A stretch of DNA of 41,086 nt, from positions 1 through 41,086 of the forward strand of contig NZ_DASYHS010000240.1 of NCBI RefSeq assembly GCF_035998295.1, in the 5' to 3' direction. The position numbers and the translations under genes were made by a program. This DNA is from DASYHS01 sp035998295 (GTDB lineage Bacteria > Pseudomonadota > Alphaproteobacteria > Azospirillales > Azospirillaceae). Positions 1-7,907 of this stretch are shown in pieces. The stretch's first letter is position 1. Each line of letters begins with the position of its first letter. Under the pieces are notes generated by a model that was given only the letters and a program-made list of their open reading frames with translations, did no database searches and was not told where the DNA came from.

Positions 1-19
1 GCCGGCCTTACTGGCCGGC
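1..19 (-). terminator. Candidate terminator hairpin after the acidic lipoprotein gene
   Basis: A perfect 7-bp inverted repeat, GCCGGCC-TTACT-GGCCGGC, lies directly downstream of the TAA stop (21-23) of the minus-strand lipoprotein gene. The window ends before any T-tract could be seen, so a rho-independent terminator is plausible but not shown. Confidence 0.4.
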
Positions 20-20
20 C

Positions 21-392
21 TTACTGGGAGGTCACCGGCTCGTCGGGAACGGCCTCGATGGCCTCCTCGGTCTGCTCGAGCGCGTCCTCGATCACGACGC
101 TGGGCTCCTCGACGGCGCCGCCCACGGCGGTATCCTCGACCACGGGCTCCTCGACGACCTCCGGTTCGACCGCGACCGGCTCCTCCACCGGCTCGCCGAC
201 CGTGGGATCGCCCACGACCGGAGCATCGACCGGCTCCTCGATCGCCCCTTCCTCGACGACGGGCGGTTCGACCACCACCTCCTCCTCGGCGACCTCGTCG
301 TCGCCGCAGGCCGCCATCAGCGGCAGGATGATCGCGAAGGCCGCGAGGCGCGGCAGGCTCCGCATCCAGGCCGGCATCAACTTTTCTTCCAT
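21..392 (-). CDS. Acidic, valine/proline-rich lipoprotein
   Basis: This 123-residue protein has a lipoprotein signal: a basic N-terminus, a hydrophobic stretch (about residues 15-27) and the lipobox LMAAC with Cys29 as the lipidation site. The mature part is almost entirely low complexity, built from Glu, Val and Pro with repeated EEPV/VEEP units, and has no recognisable domain. It is probably a disordered, strongly negative, membrane-anchored envelope protein. The ATG at 392 was chosen because GAGGA sits about 8 nt upstream. It lies 40 nt downstream of the PRC-barrel repeat gene on the same strand, so the two are probably co-transcribed. Function unknown. Confidence 0.75.
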   Translation of the reverse strand: MEEKLMPAWMRSLPRLAAFAIILPLMAACGDDEVAEEEVVVEPPVVEEGAIEEPVDAPVVGDPTVGEPVEEPVAVEPEVVEEPVVEDTAVGGAVEEPSVVIEDALEQTEEAIEAVPDEPVTSQ

Positions 393-432
393 GACTCAGT
401 TCCTCGTGTCTCGGTTGGCGTGTGCGGCGGGA

Positions 433-2067
433 TCAGTTGCCTTCCGGGCCGACGAGCGCGTTCTCCGCCTCGCCATACTCGAACTCGGGCGCCTGGGCGA
501 TCTGGTCGGCCGACTGGGCCACGATCAGCCGGCGGTTCGCCTGGTCGAGCTGCGCCTCGGCCGCCGGCACCCGGACGAGATGCCCGCCGAGTTCGGTGCC
601 CAGGACGATCACGATGGCCTCGACCAAGCCGTCGTCGGAGACGAGGATGTCGTTGACCGAACCGATCGCCTCGCCGGCATCGGACTGGACCTCGCTGCCG
701 ATCACCTGGAGGGCCTGCTGCTCGGTCCAGACGGCTCCCTGCGCCTGGGCCGCGCCCTGCTGACCGATCTCGACCTGCGGCCGGGCCTGCTCGACCATCA
801 CCTGCGGCTGGGCCTGCTCGATCTCGACCTGGGGCTGGGCCTGCTGGACCGCGACCTGGGGCTGGACCTGCTCGACCTGGACCTGCGGCTGGGCCTGCTC
901 GACCTCGACCTCGGGCTGCGGCATCTCGACCGCGACCTGGGGCCGGACCTGCTCGACCTGGATCTCAGGCTGCGGCACGTCGACGGAAACCTGCGGCTCC
1001 GGCTGGCTCACCTGCACCTCGGGGCGCGGCATCTCGACCTGCACCTGCGGCTGCGGCTGTTCGACCGCGACCTGGGGCTCGGCCATGTCGACCTGGACCT
1101 GCGGCTCCGGCTGCTGCACGGAGACCTGCGGTTCCGGCATCTGGACGGCGACCTGCGGGGTGCCCGGCTGGACCTGCACCTGCGGCGGCGGCTGTTCGAC
1201 CGCGACCTGGGGCTGGGCCTGCTGGACCCGGATCTGCGGCTCGGCCTGTTCGACCTGGACCTGCGGCTGGCCCTGGTCGACGGCGACCTGCGGCGGGGGC
1301 TGGTCGACCGCGATCTGCGGCTCGCCCTGCTCGATGATGATCTCCGGGTCGCGCACCTGGACGGTCACCTCCGGCTTGAACTGCCGGATCGTGATCTCGG
1401 GCGGGAACTGGCGGACGATGATCCGCGGCGCCGGCTCCTGCACCGTGATCTGGGGCGCGACCTGCTCGACCCGCACCTGCGCCTCGGGCTGCTGGACGCT
1501 CACCTGGGCCTCCGGCTGCACGACCTCGACCTGCGGCGCCGGCTGGTCGAGCACGACCTGGGCCGCCTGCTCCTGGACGAAGACCTCCAGGCCCGCCTCC
1601 GCCTGTCCTTGCGCGGCGAAGCGCTCGGCCTCGCCGAAGGCGACCTCGCTCTCCTCCTGGGCCGCCACGTCCTGGCCCTGGATCGCGACGAGAGAGCGCT
1701 CGACCTGCGCCTGCGCCTGCTCGAACGCCTGGACGGCTTCGTCGCTCTGCTGGACCTCCGGCAGGTCGACGACGACGACCAGCGCGTCGCGCAGCTCAAT
1801 CAGCGCCTGCTCGACGTCCTCGCGGGCCTGTTGGACCTGGTCCTGGGCACCGGCTTCGCGCGTCTGGCGGAGCGCGTCGTAGGACTGGCGCAGCGAATTG
1901 CGGGCCTGCTCCAGCCGCTGCTGCGCGGCTTGGACCTGGTTCTGGCCCTGCTGCATCTGGACCTGACCGCCGGCTGCTGGCGCCTGCCCACCGGCTTGCG
2001 CCATGACCGCACCGGGGCAGGTCAGGGCCAGCAGGGTGGCGGCCGTCGCAAACAGATGGATCCGCAT
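433..2067 (-). CDS. Secreted PRC-barrel protein with 29 nine-residue repeats
   Basis: The 544-residue protein starts at 2067, where GGGGAGA lies about 7 nt upstream of an ATG that opens a clean signal peptide (residues 1-24, cleavage near AVMA-Q). The reading frame extends 69 codons further upstream but that part looks non-coding. Residues 35-170 are Gln/Ala/Glu-rich and probably coiled coil. Residues 174-434 are 29 tandem nine-residue units of the form x-x-x-x-P-x-V-x-V (for example EQAQPQVQV). Residues about 445-530 form a PRC-barrel domain with the typical IGSEV...GEAIGSVNDILV and LVEAIVIVLG strands. The alternating Val pattern suggests stacked short beta strands, by inference. PRC barrels occur in photosynthetic reaction centres, RimM and many envelope proteins. 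Probable role: periplasmic or envelope structural protein. Confidence 0.85.
   Translation of the reverse strand: MRIHLFATAATLLALTCPGAVMAQAGGQAPAAGGQVQMQQGQNQVQAAQQRLEQARNSLRQSYDALRQTREAGAQDQVQQAREDVEQALIELRDALVVVVDLPEVQQSDEAVQAFEQAQAQVERSLVAIQGQDVAAQEESEVAFGEAERFAAQGQAEAGLEVFVQEQAAQVVLDQPAPQVEVVQPEAQVSVQQPEAQVRVEQVAPQITVQEPAPRIIVRQFPPEITIRQFKPEVTVQVRDPEIIIEQGEPQIAVDQPPPQVAVDQGQPQVQVEQAEPQIRVQQAQPQVAVEQPPPQVQVQPGTPQVAVQMPEPQVSVQQPEPQVQVDMAEPQVAVEQPQPQVQVEMPRPEVQVSQPEPQVSVDVPQPEIQVEQVRPQVAVEMPQPEVEVEQAQPQVQVEQVQPQVAVQQAQPQVEIEQAQPQVMVEQARPQVEIGQQGAAQAQGAVWTEQQALQVIGSEVQSDAGEAIGSVNDILVSDDGLVEAIVIVLGTELGGHLVRVPAAEAQLDQANRRLIVAQSADQIAQAPEFEYGEAENALVGPEGN
766..1548 (-). repeat. 29 x 27-bp in-frame tandem repeat inside the PRC-barrel gene
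   Basis: The DNA encoding residues 174-434 consists of 29 diverged 27-bp units without indels, each coding for one nine-residue repeat. Units near the 3' side (QAQPQVEI-like) are more alike than the central ones (RQFPPEITI, QVRDPEIII). Because every unit is a multiple of three and GC-rich, long open frames also appear on the opposite strand; those are artefacts. Confidence 0.9.
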
Positions 2068-2299
2068 CGAAAATCTCCCCAAGTAATCTGCCCCAACGAA
2101 TTCGCCGACGGGTCCTGTCTCGGCCGCCGACGCACCGACAACCGAACGGATGGAGATCGGTTCCGCCCGGAACGGAGAAGACCTGAAGCGGATGGGGAAT
2201 ACAGGGGGCACGAAAGCGCAGCGATGCGCGCGCGGGAGACTGGCCGGGGAATGTACAACGCCGTCCGGCGACACCCGGCCCGACAGGGGACGGACGGAT

Positions 2300-2728
2300 C
2301 TATCCTTGGGCGTCGGGACGGCGGCGCAGGTATCCGGTGACCGCGACCTCGTCGAGCAGGATGCCTTCGCGCCGGCTCCGGCGCTGGCGTTCGCGCCGGT
2401 CGCGGCCCTCCTGGGCCAGCTCGTAGCGCTTCAGCTCCTGGAACGCGTCGGCCACCTCGTCGGTGGCGACGGCGATCTGGGCGTGGATCTGCGCGACCGA
2501 CTGCTCGAGCCGCCGGCGCCGCTCGATCGCGACCTGGGCGAAGCCGGCATAGCTGAAGGCGACGTCCGCGGAGTTGCGGGCGGCCTCCTGCTCGCGCGAG
2601 ACCTCGGCCTCGAGGCGCGCCTTGTCCTCCTCCAGCCGGTCCGCCAGCGCCTGCAGGTCGGCGAGCGCCCTGCGCTTCTCGTCGAGCTGCCAGCGGTGGA
2701 GCCGGATCAGCGTGTCGAGCTCGCTCAT
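2300..2728 (-). CDS. fliJ: Flagellar export protein FliJ
   Basis: This 142-residue, highly charged protein is predicted to be almost wholly helical coiled coil, with a C-terminal basic stretch (RDRRERQRRSRRE) and the ending LDEVAVTGYLRRR that resembles FliJ C-termini. FliJ is the central stalk of the flagellar type III export ATPase and a chaperone-escort factor at the cytoplasmic base of the flagellum. Its ATG overlaps the stop of fliI by 4 nt (ATGA, 2725-2728), indicating translational coupling. Sequence identity within FliJ is always low, so the call rests on length, coiled-coil character and the fliI partner. Confidence 0.88.
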   Translation of the reverse strand: MSELDTLIRLHRWQLDEKRRALADLQALADRLEEDKARLEAEVSREQEAARNSADVAFSYAGFAQVAIERRRRLEQSVAQIHAQIAVATDEVADAFQELKRYELAQEGRDRRERQRRSRREGILLDEVAVTGYLRRRPDAQG

Positions 2729-4059
2729 GGCCAGGGCTCACCCAGGACGGCCGCGAGCTGCGCATAGCCGGACGCGAGGTCGGACACCTCGTTCTTGTCC
2801 TGGCGCAGGAACGCCTCCAGCGGCTCGTGGAACTGGATCGCCTCGTCGACGAGGGGGTCCGACCCGCGGCGGTACGCCCCCAGGCGGATCATCTCGGCCA
2901 TGTCGTCGTAGGTCGCCATCAGGCGGCGGGCGCGGGTCACGATCCGGTTCTCGTCGTCGGTGTTGCAGGCCGGCATGGTGCGCGAGACCGAGCGCAGGAC
3001 GTTGACCGCGGGATACCGCCCGCGCTCGCCGATCGCGCGCTCCATCACGATGTGGCCGTCGAGGATGCCGCGCACGGCGTCGGCGATGGGCTCGTCGTGG
3101 TCGCCGCCTTCGACCAGGACCGTGAAGATCCCGGTGATGTCGCCCTCGCCGCGGACGCCGGGCCCGGCCCGCTCGAGCAGGCGCGGCAGCTCGGCGAACA
3201 CGGTCGGCGGATAGCCCTTGGTCGTCGGCGGCTCGCCGGCCGACAGCCCGATCTCGCGCTGGGCCATGGCGAAACGGGTCACGCTGTCCATCATGCACAG
3301 CACCTGCAGGCCGCAGGCGCGGAAATACTCGGCGACCGCGAGCGTCAGATAGGCCGCCTGGCGGCGCATCAGCGGCGGCTCGTCGGAGGTCGCGACCACG
3401 ACGACGCTGCGCGCCATGCCCTCGTGCCCGAGGTCCTCGGAGATGAACTCCTGCACCTCGCGGCCGCGCTCGCCGATCAGGCCGATCACCGACACGTCGG
3501 CGGAGGTGCTGCGCGCCAGCATGGACATCAGCACCGACTTGCCGACGCCCGACCCCGCGAAGATGCCGACGCGCTGCCCGCCGCACATCGACAGGAAGGT
3601 GTTGAGCGCCCGGACGCCGAGGTCGATCTTGCCGCCCACCCGCTTGCGGGCGTGCGCGGGCGGGGGTGCGGCCCTGATCGGGAAGCCGGCCGGCCCGTGC
3701 GACAGCGGCCCGCCGCCGTCGATGGGCTCGCCCAGCGCGTTGAGGACGCGGCCGAGCCAGCTCCGGTCGGGATGGATCTCGGCCTGCCCCGACGCCAGCT
3801 CGGCCCGGCAGCCCAGCCCCACGCCCTCCAGCGTGCCGAGCGGCATCAGCAGGGCGCGGCCGGCGCGGAAGCCGACGACCTCGCAGGGCACCGCCCTGTT
3901 GCCCCGCGCGATGACGTTGCAGCGGTCGCCGATCGACAGCATCCGTTCGATCCCGCCGATCTCGACCAGCAGCCCGAGCACGGCCGTGACGCGACCGAAG
4001 AATCGCAGGTCGGGAAGGCGATCAATTTCGTTAACGAAACGGCTTTGCACGGGCTGCAC
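2725..4059 (-). CDS. fliI: Flagellum-specific export ATPase FliI
   Basis: The 444-residue protein has the F1/type III ATPase fold: an N-terminal beta barrel (residues 1-95), Walker A GSGVGKS at 169-175, Walker B region VLCMMDSVTRF at about 253-263, and the family signature GLSAGEPPTTKGYPP at 271-285. FliI energises export of rod, hook and filament subunits at the cytoplasmic face of the flagellar basal body. The start is a GTG at 4059 without a clear Shine-Dalgarno; a second GTG at 4050 is an alternative. It is divergent from ctrA, a known regulator of flagellar genes in alphaproteobacteria, and is followed by fliJ with a 4-nt overlap. Confidence 0.96.
   Translation of the reverse strand: MQPVQSRFVNEIDRLPDLRFFGRVTAVLGLLVEIGGIERMLSIGDRCNVIARGNRAVPCEVVGFRAGRALLMPLGTLEGVGLGCRAELASGQAEIHPDRSWLGRVLNALGEPIDGGGPLSHGPAGFPIRAAPPPAHARKRVGGKIDLGVRALNTFLSMCGGQRVGIFAGSGVGKSVLMSMLARSTSADVSVIGLIGERGREVQEFISEDLGHEGMARSVVVVATSDEPPLMRRQAAYLTLAVAEYFRACGLQVLCMMDSVTRFAMAQREIGLSAGEPPTTKGYPPTVFAELPRLLERAGPGVRGEGDITGIFTVLVEGGDHDEPIADAVRGILDGHIVMERAIGERGRYPAVNVLRSVSRTMPACNTDDENRIVTRARRLMATYDDMAEMIRLGAYRRGSDPLVDEAIQFHEPLEAFLRQDKNEVSDLASGYAQLAAVLGEPWP
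4026..4039. promoter_or_regulatory. 14-bp perfect palindrome at the fliI start
   Basis: TTTCGTTAACGAAA is a perfect 14-bp palindrome lying just inside the 5' end of fliI. It carries a TTAA core, the half-site of alphaproteobacterial CtrA boxes, but lacks the second half-site at the usual spacing. It could be an operator or simply coding sequence. Confidence 0.3.
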
Positions 4060-4257
4060 GATGGTTTATCAGTACGTGTATTAACCCTACTGGGCGCGTC
4101 GGGACGGGCGCGCCCGGACTGGCTGCATCTTGGGGAAGAATGCTTAAGTTTGCGTAAAGTTGACCGGCGTTGGCGTTAAGCTGAATCGTCTGTTAATAGC
4201 CGCAAGAACGGGTTATAGTTAGTTGAGGTCAAGGTCCTACAACGTCGGGATGCCGCT
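4060..4257. promoter_or_regulatory. Divergent fliI / ctrA regulatory region with TTAA elements
   Basis: This 198-bp intergenic region is clearly more AT-rich than its surroundings and holds several TTAA tetramers (4081-4084, 4144-4147, 4176-4179, 4193-4196). TTAA-N7-TAAA at 4144-4158 differs by one position from the CtrA consensus TTAA-N7-TTAA. CtrA autoregulation and control of flagellar genes is established in Caulobacter; binding here is inference. Confidence 0.4.
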
Positions 4258-4995
4258 ATGAGAGTTCTGCTGGTCGAAGACGATTCGTCGGTCGCCAAGA
4301 GCATCGAACTTATGCTTCAGTCGGAAGGGTTCATCGTGGACTCGACGGATCTCGGCGAAGACGGCTTGGAGATCGGAAAGCTCTACGACTACGACATCAT
4401 CATCCTCGACCTGATGCTGCCGGACATCGACGGCTACGAGGTCCTGAGGCGACTGCGCTCCGCGCGGGTCACGACGCCGATCCTGATCCTGTCCGGCCTC
4501 TCGGAACTGGATCACAAGATCAAGGGGCTCGGCTTCGGCGCCGACGACTACCTGACCAAGCCCTTCGACAAGCGCGAGCTGATCGCCCGCATCCAGGCGA
4601 TCGTCCGGCGCAGCAAGGGCCATTCCGACAGCGTCATCCGCACCGGCCGCCTGACCGTGAACCTGGACACGCGCACGGTCGAGGTCGACAGCCTGCCGCT
4701 GCACCTGACCGGCAAGGAATACGGCATCCTCGAGCTGCTGAGCCTGCGCAAGGGCACCACGCTGACCAAGGAGATGTTCTTGAACCATCTCTACGGCGGC
4801 ATGGACGAGCCGGAGCTGAAGATCATCGACGTCTTCGTGTGCAAGCTGCGCAAGAAGCTCGCGACGGCGACCAGCGGCGAGAACTACATCGAGACGGTGT
4901 GGGGACGCGGCTACGTGCTGCGCGACCCGCACGAGGACGCCGCCGCCGTCCCGCCGCCGCCGGCGGCCCGCATTCCGGCCCAGGCCGCGGGCTGA
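4258..4995 (+). CDS. ctrA: Cell-cycle/motility response regulator CtrA
   Basis: The 245-residue OmpR/PhoB-type regulator has a receiver domain (1-120) with acidic residues at 8-9, phosphoacceptor Asp51 in LDLMLP and the conserved KPF. The DNA-binding winged helix (about 125-230) contains stretches typical of CtrA (LTGKEYGILELLSLRKGTTLTKEMF and MDEPELKIIDVFVCKLRKKL regions). CtrA is phosphorylated through CckA-ChpT and, in Caulobacter, controls replication, division and flagellar genes; in Rhodospirillales relatives it mainly controls motility. After residue 228 there is an unusual Ala/Pro-rich tail ending QAAG; the Ala-Ala ClpXP signal of Caulobacter CtrA is not terminal here. chpT lies 8.7 kb away in the window. 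Confidence 0.97.
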   Translation: MRVLLVEDDSSVAKSIELMLQSEGFIVDSTDLGEDGLEIGKLYDYDIIILDLMLPDIDGYEVLRRLRSARVTTPILILSGLSELDHKIKGLGFGADDYLTKPFDKRELIARIQAIVRRSKGHSDSVIRTGRLTVNLDTRTVEVDSLPLHLTGKEYGILELLSLRKGTTLTKEMFLNHLYGGMDEPELKIIDVFVCKLRKKLATATSGENYIETVWGRGYVLRDPHEDAAAVPPPPAARIPAQAAG

Positions 4996-5020
4996 GCCGC
5001 ACGCCCCTGCCCTGACGAAC

Positions 5021-5042
5021 GGCGCCGCCCCCGGGCGGCGCC
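5021..5042 (+). terminator. GC hairpin after ctrA
   Basis: A perfect 9-bp stem GGCGCCGCC / GGCGGCGCC with a 4-nt loop (CCCG) begins 26 nt after the ctrA stop codon. No T-tract follows, so it may be a weak or rho-assisted terminator. Confidence 0.5.
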
Positions 5043-5140
5043 GTCGCGCATTCCGGGTTCCCACCCCGCCCGTCCGCGCTTGCCCCTGCGTGCAGGGCAT
5101 GTTTCCCTGTCGTCTCGACCGCGCCAGGGGAAACAAAGAC

Positions 5141-6313
5141 ATGCCCGTCAGAGACCGCATCCGCGAACTGCAGCCCGAGATCGCCGCGTGGCGGCGCGAC
5201 CTGCACGCCCATCCCGAGCTCGCCTTCGAGGAATACAGGACCAGCGACTTCGTCGCCGCCAAACTCGAGGAGTTCGGCCTCGAGGTCCACAGGGGCCTGG
5301 GGCGCACCGGCGTCGTCGGCGTTCTGCGTGCCGGGCGCGGCGGCAACCAGGCGATCGGCCTGCGCGCCGACATGGACGCCCTGCCGATCCAGGAGGCGAA
5401 CGAGTTCGCGCACCGCTCGACCGTGCCCGGCAAGATGCACGCCTGCGGCCATGACGGGCACACGGCGATGCTGCTGGGCGCCGCCAAGTACCTGGCGGAG
5501 ACGCGCGGCTTCGACGGCACCGTCAACTTCATCTTCCAGCCCGCGGAGGAGAACGAGGGCGGCGGGCGCGAGATGGTCCAGGACGGCCTGTTCGAGCGCT
5601 TCCCCATGGCCGCGGTCTACGGCATGCACAACTGGCCGGGCATGCCGGTCGGGCAGATCGGCGCCATGCCGGGCGCCGTGATGGCGTCGATGGACAATTT
5701 CGAGGTGGCCGTCCGCGGCCTCGGCACCCATGCGGCGATGCCCCATCTCGGCCGCGACCCCGTCGTCGCGGCGGCCAACCTCGTCGGCACGCTGCAGACC
5801 GTGGCGAGCCGGACCATCGCGCCGACCGACGCCGTCGTCGTCAGCGTCACCCAGTTCCACGCCGGCGACACCTGGAACGTGATCCCGCAGGAGGTCGTGT
5901 TGCGCGGCACGGTGCGCACCCTGAGCCCGCAGGTCCAGGAGCGCATGGAACCGGCGCTGAAGCGCATCTGCGACGGCGTCGCGCTCGCCTGCGGGGTCGA
6001 GATGACGCTCGCCTACCACTACGGCTATCCCGTGACCGTCAACTCCGAGACCGAGACCCGGTTCTCCCGCGAGGTCGCCGGCGCGGTGGTCGGCACGGAC
6101 AACGTCCGGATGGACCTGTCGCCGAGCATGGGCGGCGAGGACTTCGCCTTCATGCTGAAGGAGCGGCCGGGCTGCTACGTCTGGGTCGGCAACGGCCCGG
6201 CGGAGGGCGGCTGCATGCTGCACAACCCGCGCTACGACTTCAACGACGATGCGATTCCGGTCGGCGTCGGCTACTGGGCCGAGCTGGTGGAACGTGCCCT
6301 GCCCGGCCGCTGA
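5141..6313 (+). CDS. M20 family metallo-amidohydrolase (hippurate hydrolase-like)
   Basis: The 390-residue protein matches the M20D amidohydrolases that cleave N-acyl amino acids and related amides (hippurate hydrolase, IAA-amino acid hydrolase, N-acetyl-diaminopimelate deacetylase). Visible motifs are RDLHAHPELAFEE (19-31), LRADMDALPI (75-83), the metal-binding MHACGHDGHTAM (Cys102, His104), QPAEENEGG (134-141), GMHNWPG (161-167) and a late LHNPRYDFND histidine. Length is typical. The ATG at 5141 has AGGGGA about 11 nt upstream; the frame remains open 17 codons further. Substrate cannot be told from sequence. It stands alone between ctrA and an orphan lipoprotein. Confidence 0.9.
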   Translation: MPVRDRIRELQPEIAAWRRDLHAHPELAFEEYRTSDFVAAKLEEFGLEVHRGLGRTGVVGVLRAGRGGNQAIGLRADMDALPIQEANEFAHRSTVPGKMHACGHDGHTAMLLGAAKYLAETRGFDGTVNFIFQPAEENEGGGREMVQDGLFERFPMAAVYGMHNWPGMPVGQIGAMPGAVMASMDNFEVAVRGLGTHAAMPHLGRDPVVAAANLVGTLQTVASRTIAPTDAVVVSVTQFHAGDTWNVIPQEVVLRGTVRTLSPQVQERMEPALKRICDGVALACGVEMTLAYHYGYPVTVNSETETRFSREVAGAVVGTDNVRMDLSPSMGGEDFAFMLKERPGCYVWVGNGPAEGGCMLHNPRYDFNDDAIPVGVGYWAELVERALPGR

Positions 6314-6414
6314 TACGGCACTGTTTACTTTATATCGAAATCAGAGTATCCCGGAGCTGCAATGCTACCGGAAGACGTATCCCATTATGTCTTCATGCGG
6401 TGACGGGGGCGGGG

Positions 6415-7026
6415 ATGAGGTTTCGGAAGGTCTTCTCCATGTCGGCGGTGCTGGGGTGCGCCTTCCTGGCGGCCTGCACGACCACGAAGAGCGAGGTGGC
6501 CTTCCGGCCCATCGGCGCGGAAGAAGCGCGTATCGTCCTGCAGGCGCCGGCCTTCGCGGAGGCATCCCGGCGACACCTCGTCCACGAGGAAAGCCGCAAC
6601 GGCAATCGCACCGAGCTCCTCGTTGCTTGGACGGAGACCTACCGGCTCGAAGCCGTTCTCCACAACGCCGGGCCTGACCACGTCTGGAAGACCGTCAAGA
6701 CGGACCCGCGGGAATTCCTGGCGGAATGGCGCTCCTTCAAGGACCTGGACTTCGATGTCGAAAGGAAGCAGAAGGTCAAGACGCCCATCGGCTTCATCGA
6801 CGTATGGCGGGTATCATCTTCCAGCCTTCGGTGCGCTACCTGGAACCACTACCTGGACCGGCGCCATGGCGTCGACTTCTATGGCGGTCGGTTCATGGGG
6901 TATTTCTGCCGGAACGCACTCAGGGGGCTTTCCGACGAAATGGTGATACGCACCATGGAAGGCTTCGGCCTGCGCGGCTCGGGCCGGCCGCTTCCCGCCC
7001 CGCTTCCTACCGGCACACCGACGTGA
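6415..7026 (+). CDS. Orphan lipoprotein of unknown function
   Basis: Starting at the ATG at 6415 (a GTG at 6400 is in frame), this 203-residue protein has a short basic start, a hydrophobic core and the lipobox LAAC with Cys21. I do not recognise the mature domain. Its C-terminal half contains two further Cys residues flanking an aromatic/basic segment (WNHYLDRRHG and YFCRNALRG), compatible with a disulfide in the periplasm. GC content on lines I counted is about 55-67%, lower than the roughly 70% around it, and the 85 bp upstream are AT-rich, so recent acquisition is possible. It stands alone, convergent with the end of the che operon. Confidence 0.7.
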   Translation: MRFRKVFSMSAVLGCAFLAACTTTKSEVAFRPIGAEEARIVLQAPAFAEASRRHLVHEESRNGNRTELLVAWTETYRLEAVLHNAGPDHVWKTVKTDPREFLAEWRSFKDLDFDVERKQKVKTPIGFIDVWRVSSSSLRCATWNHYLDRRHGVDFYGGRFMGYFCRNALRGLSDEMVIRTMEGFGLRGSGRPLPAPLPTGTPT

Positions 7027-7067
7027 AGCGGCCGGTTCCTTGAACGCCGGAGCAGGAGAGGGAAGGC

Positions 7068-7907
7068 TCAGACGGCGGCGGCGCGCACCGCCGCCGGGCT
7101 GTTGATGACGTAGAGGCCGCGCTGGTCCTCCATCGGCTTGAACTTCTCCGTGATGCCGAGGACCGTCTCGGCTCCGCCCAGGTAGAGCACCCCGTCCGGA
7201 GCCATCTGGCGGGAGATCCCCTCCAGCACCCGGGCCTTGGTCGGCTGGTCGAAATAGATCAGCACGTTGCGGCAGAACACGACGTCGAACTGGCCCAGCG
7301 GCCCCAGGTCACCGAGCAGGTTGAACTCGCGGAACTGCACCATGGAGCGCAGCTTGTCGCTGATCTGCCATTTGTCCCCGACCTGGGTGAAGTTCTCCAC
7401 CAGCAGCTTGATCGGCAGCCCGCGCTGCACCTCGAACTGGGTGTAGACGCCGGCCCGGGCGCGCTCGACCATCTCGCTGGACAGGTCGGTCGCGACGATC
7501 TCGACGCGCCACCCCGCGAGCCGGACCGTCTCCTTCTGGAGCAGCATGCACAGGGAATAGGGTTCCTGCCCGCTCGAACACGCGGCCGACCAGATCCGGA
7601 TGGTGCGGCGCGTCGCGCGCGCCTCCAGCATGCGCGGCAGCACCACCTGGAGGAACTGGTCGAACGGCTTCTGGTCCCGGAAGAAGGAGGACTCGTTGGT
7701 GGTCATCGCCTCGGTGACGTGGCGCAGCAGCGCCTCGTCCTTGCGCGTGCGGATCGTGTTGGCGAGGTCCTCCAGGCCCTTCATGTTCCACTTGCGCGCG
7801 ACCGGCATCAGGCGCGATTCCAGCAGGTAGGCCTTGTCGCGCGACAGGACGAGCCCCGACCGCTGCCTCAGCAGCGTGCTGAACATGTCGAAATCCTCGA
7901 CCTTCAT
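7068..7907 (-). CDS. cheR: Chemotaxis protein methyltransferase CheR
   Basis: The 279-residue protein transfers methyl groups from S-adenosylmethionine to glutamates of chemoreceptors. An N-terminal helical CheR domain (1-75) ending in TTNESSFFRD is followed by the Rossmann domain with the SAM-binding IWSAACSSGQEPYSL (105-119), an ATDLS motif and FCRNVLIYF. The ATG at 7907 overlaps the cheB stop by 4 nt (ATGA). It is the last gene of cheA-cheW-cheY-cheB-cheR. Together with CheB it sets receptor methylation for adaptation. No chemoreceptor gene is present in the window. Confidence 0.96.
   Translation of the reverse strand: MKVEDFDMFSTLLRQRSGLVLSRDKAYLLESRLMPVARKWNMKGLEDLANTIRTRKDEALLRHVTEAMTTNESSFFRDQKPFDQFLQVVLPRMLEARATRRTIRIWSAACSSGQEPYSLCMLLQKETVRLAGWRVEIVATDLSSEMVERARAGVYTQFEVQRGLPIKLLVENFTQVGDKWQISDKLRSMVQFREFNLLGDLGPLGQFDVVFCRNVLIYFDQPTKARVLEGISRQMAPDGVLYLGGAETVLGITEKFKPMEDQRGLYVINSPAAVRAAAV

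Noticed and set aside
2159..2176. GGTTCC-GCCC-GGAAC inverted repeat upstream of the PRC gene, similar to the one before cheA
   Set aside because: Short, GC-rich and imperfectly matched between sites; not enough to propose a shared operator.
58..2340. 760-codon open frame on the plus strand opposite the PRC-barrel repeat gene
   Set aside because: It mirrors the 27-bp repeats (endless Leu-Asp-Leu-Arg) and has no ribosome site or signal sequence; the minus-strand gene has a signal peptide and a known domain.
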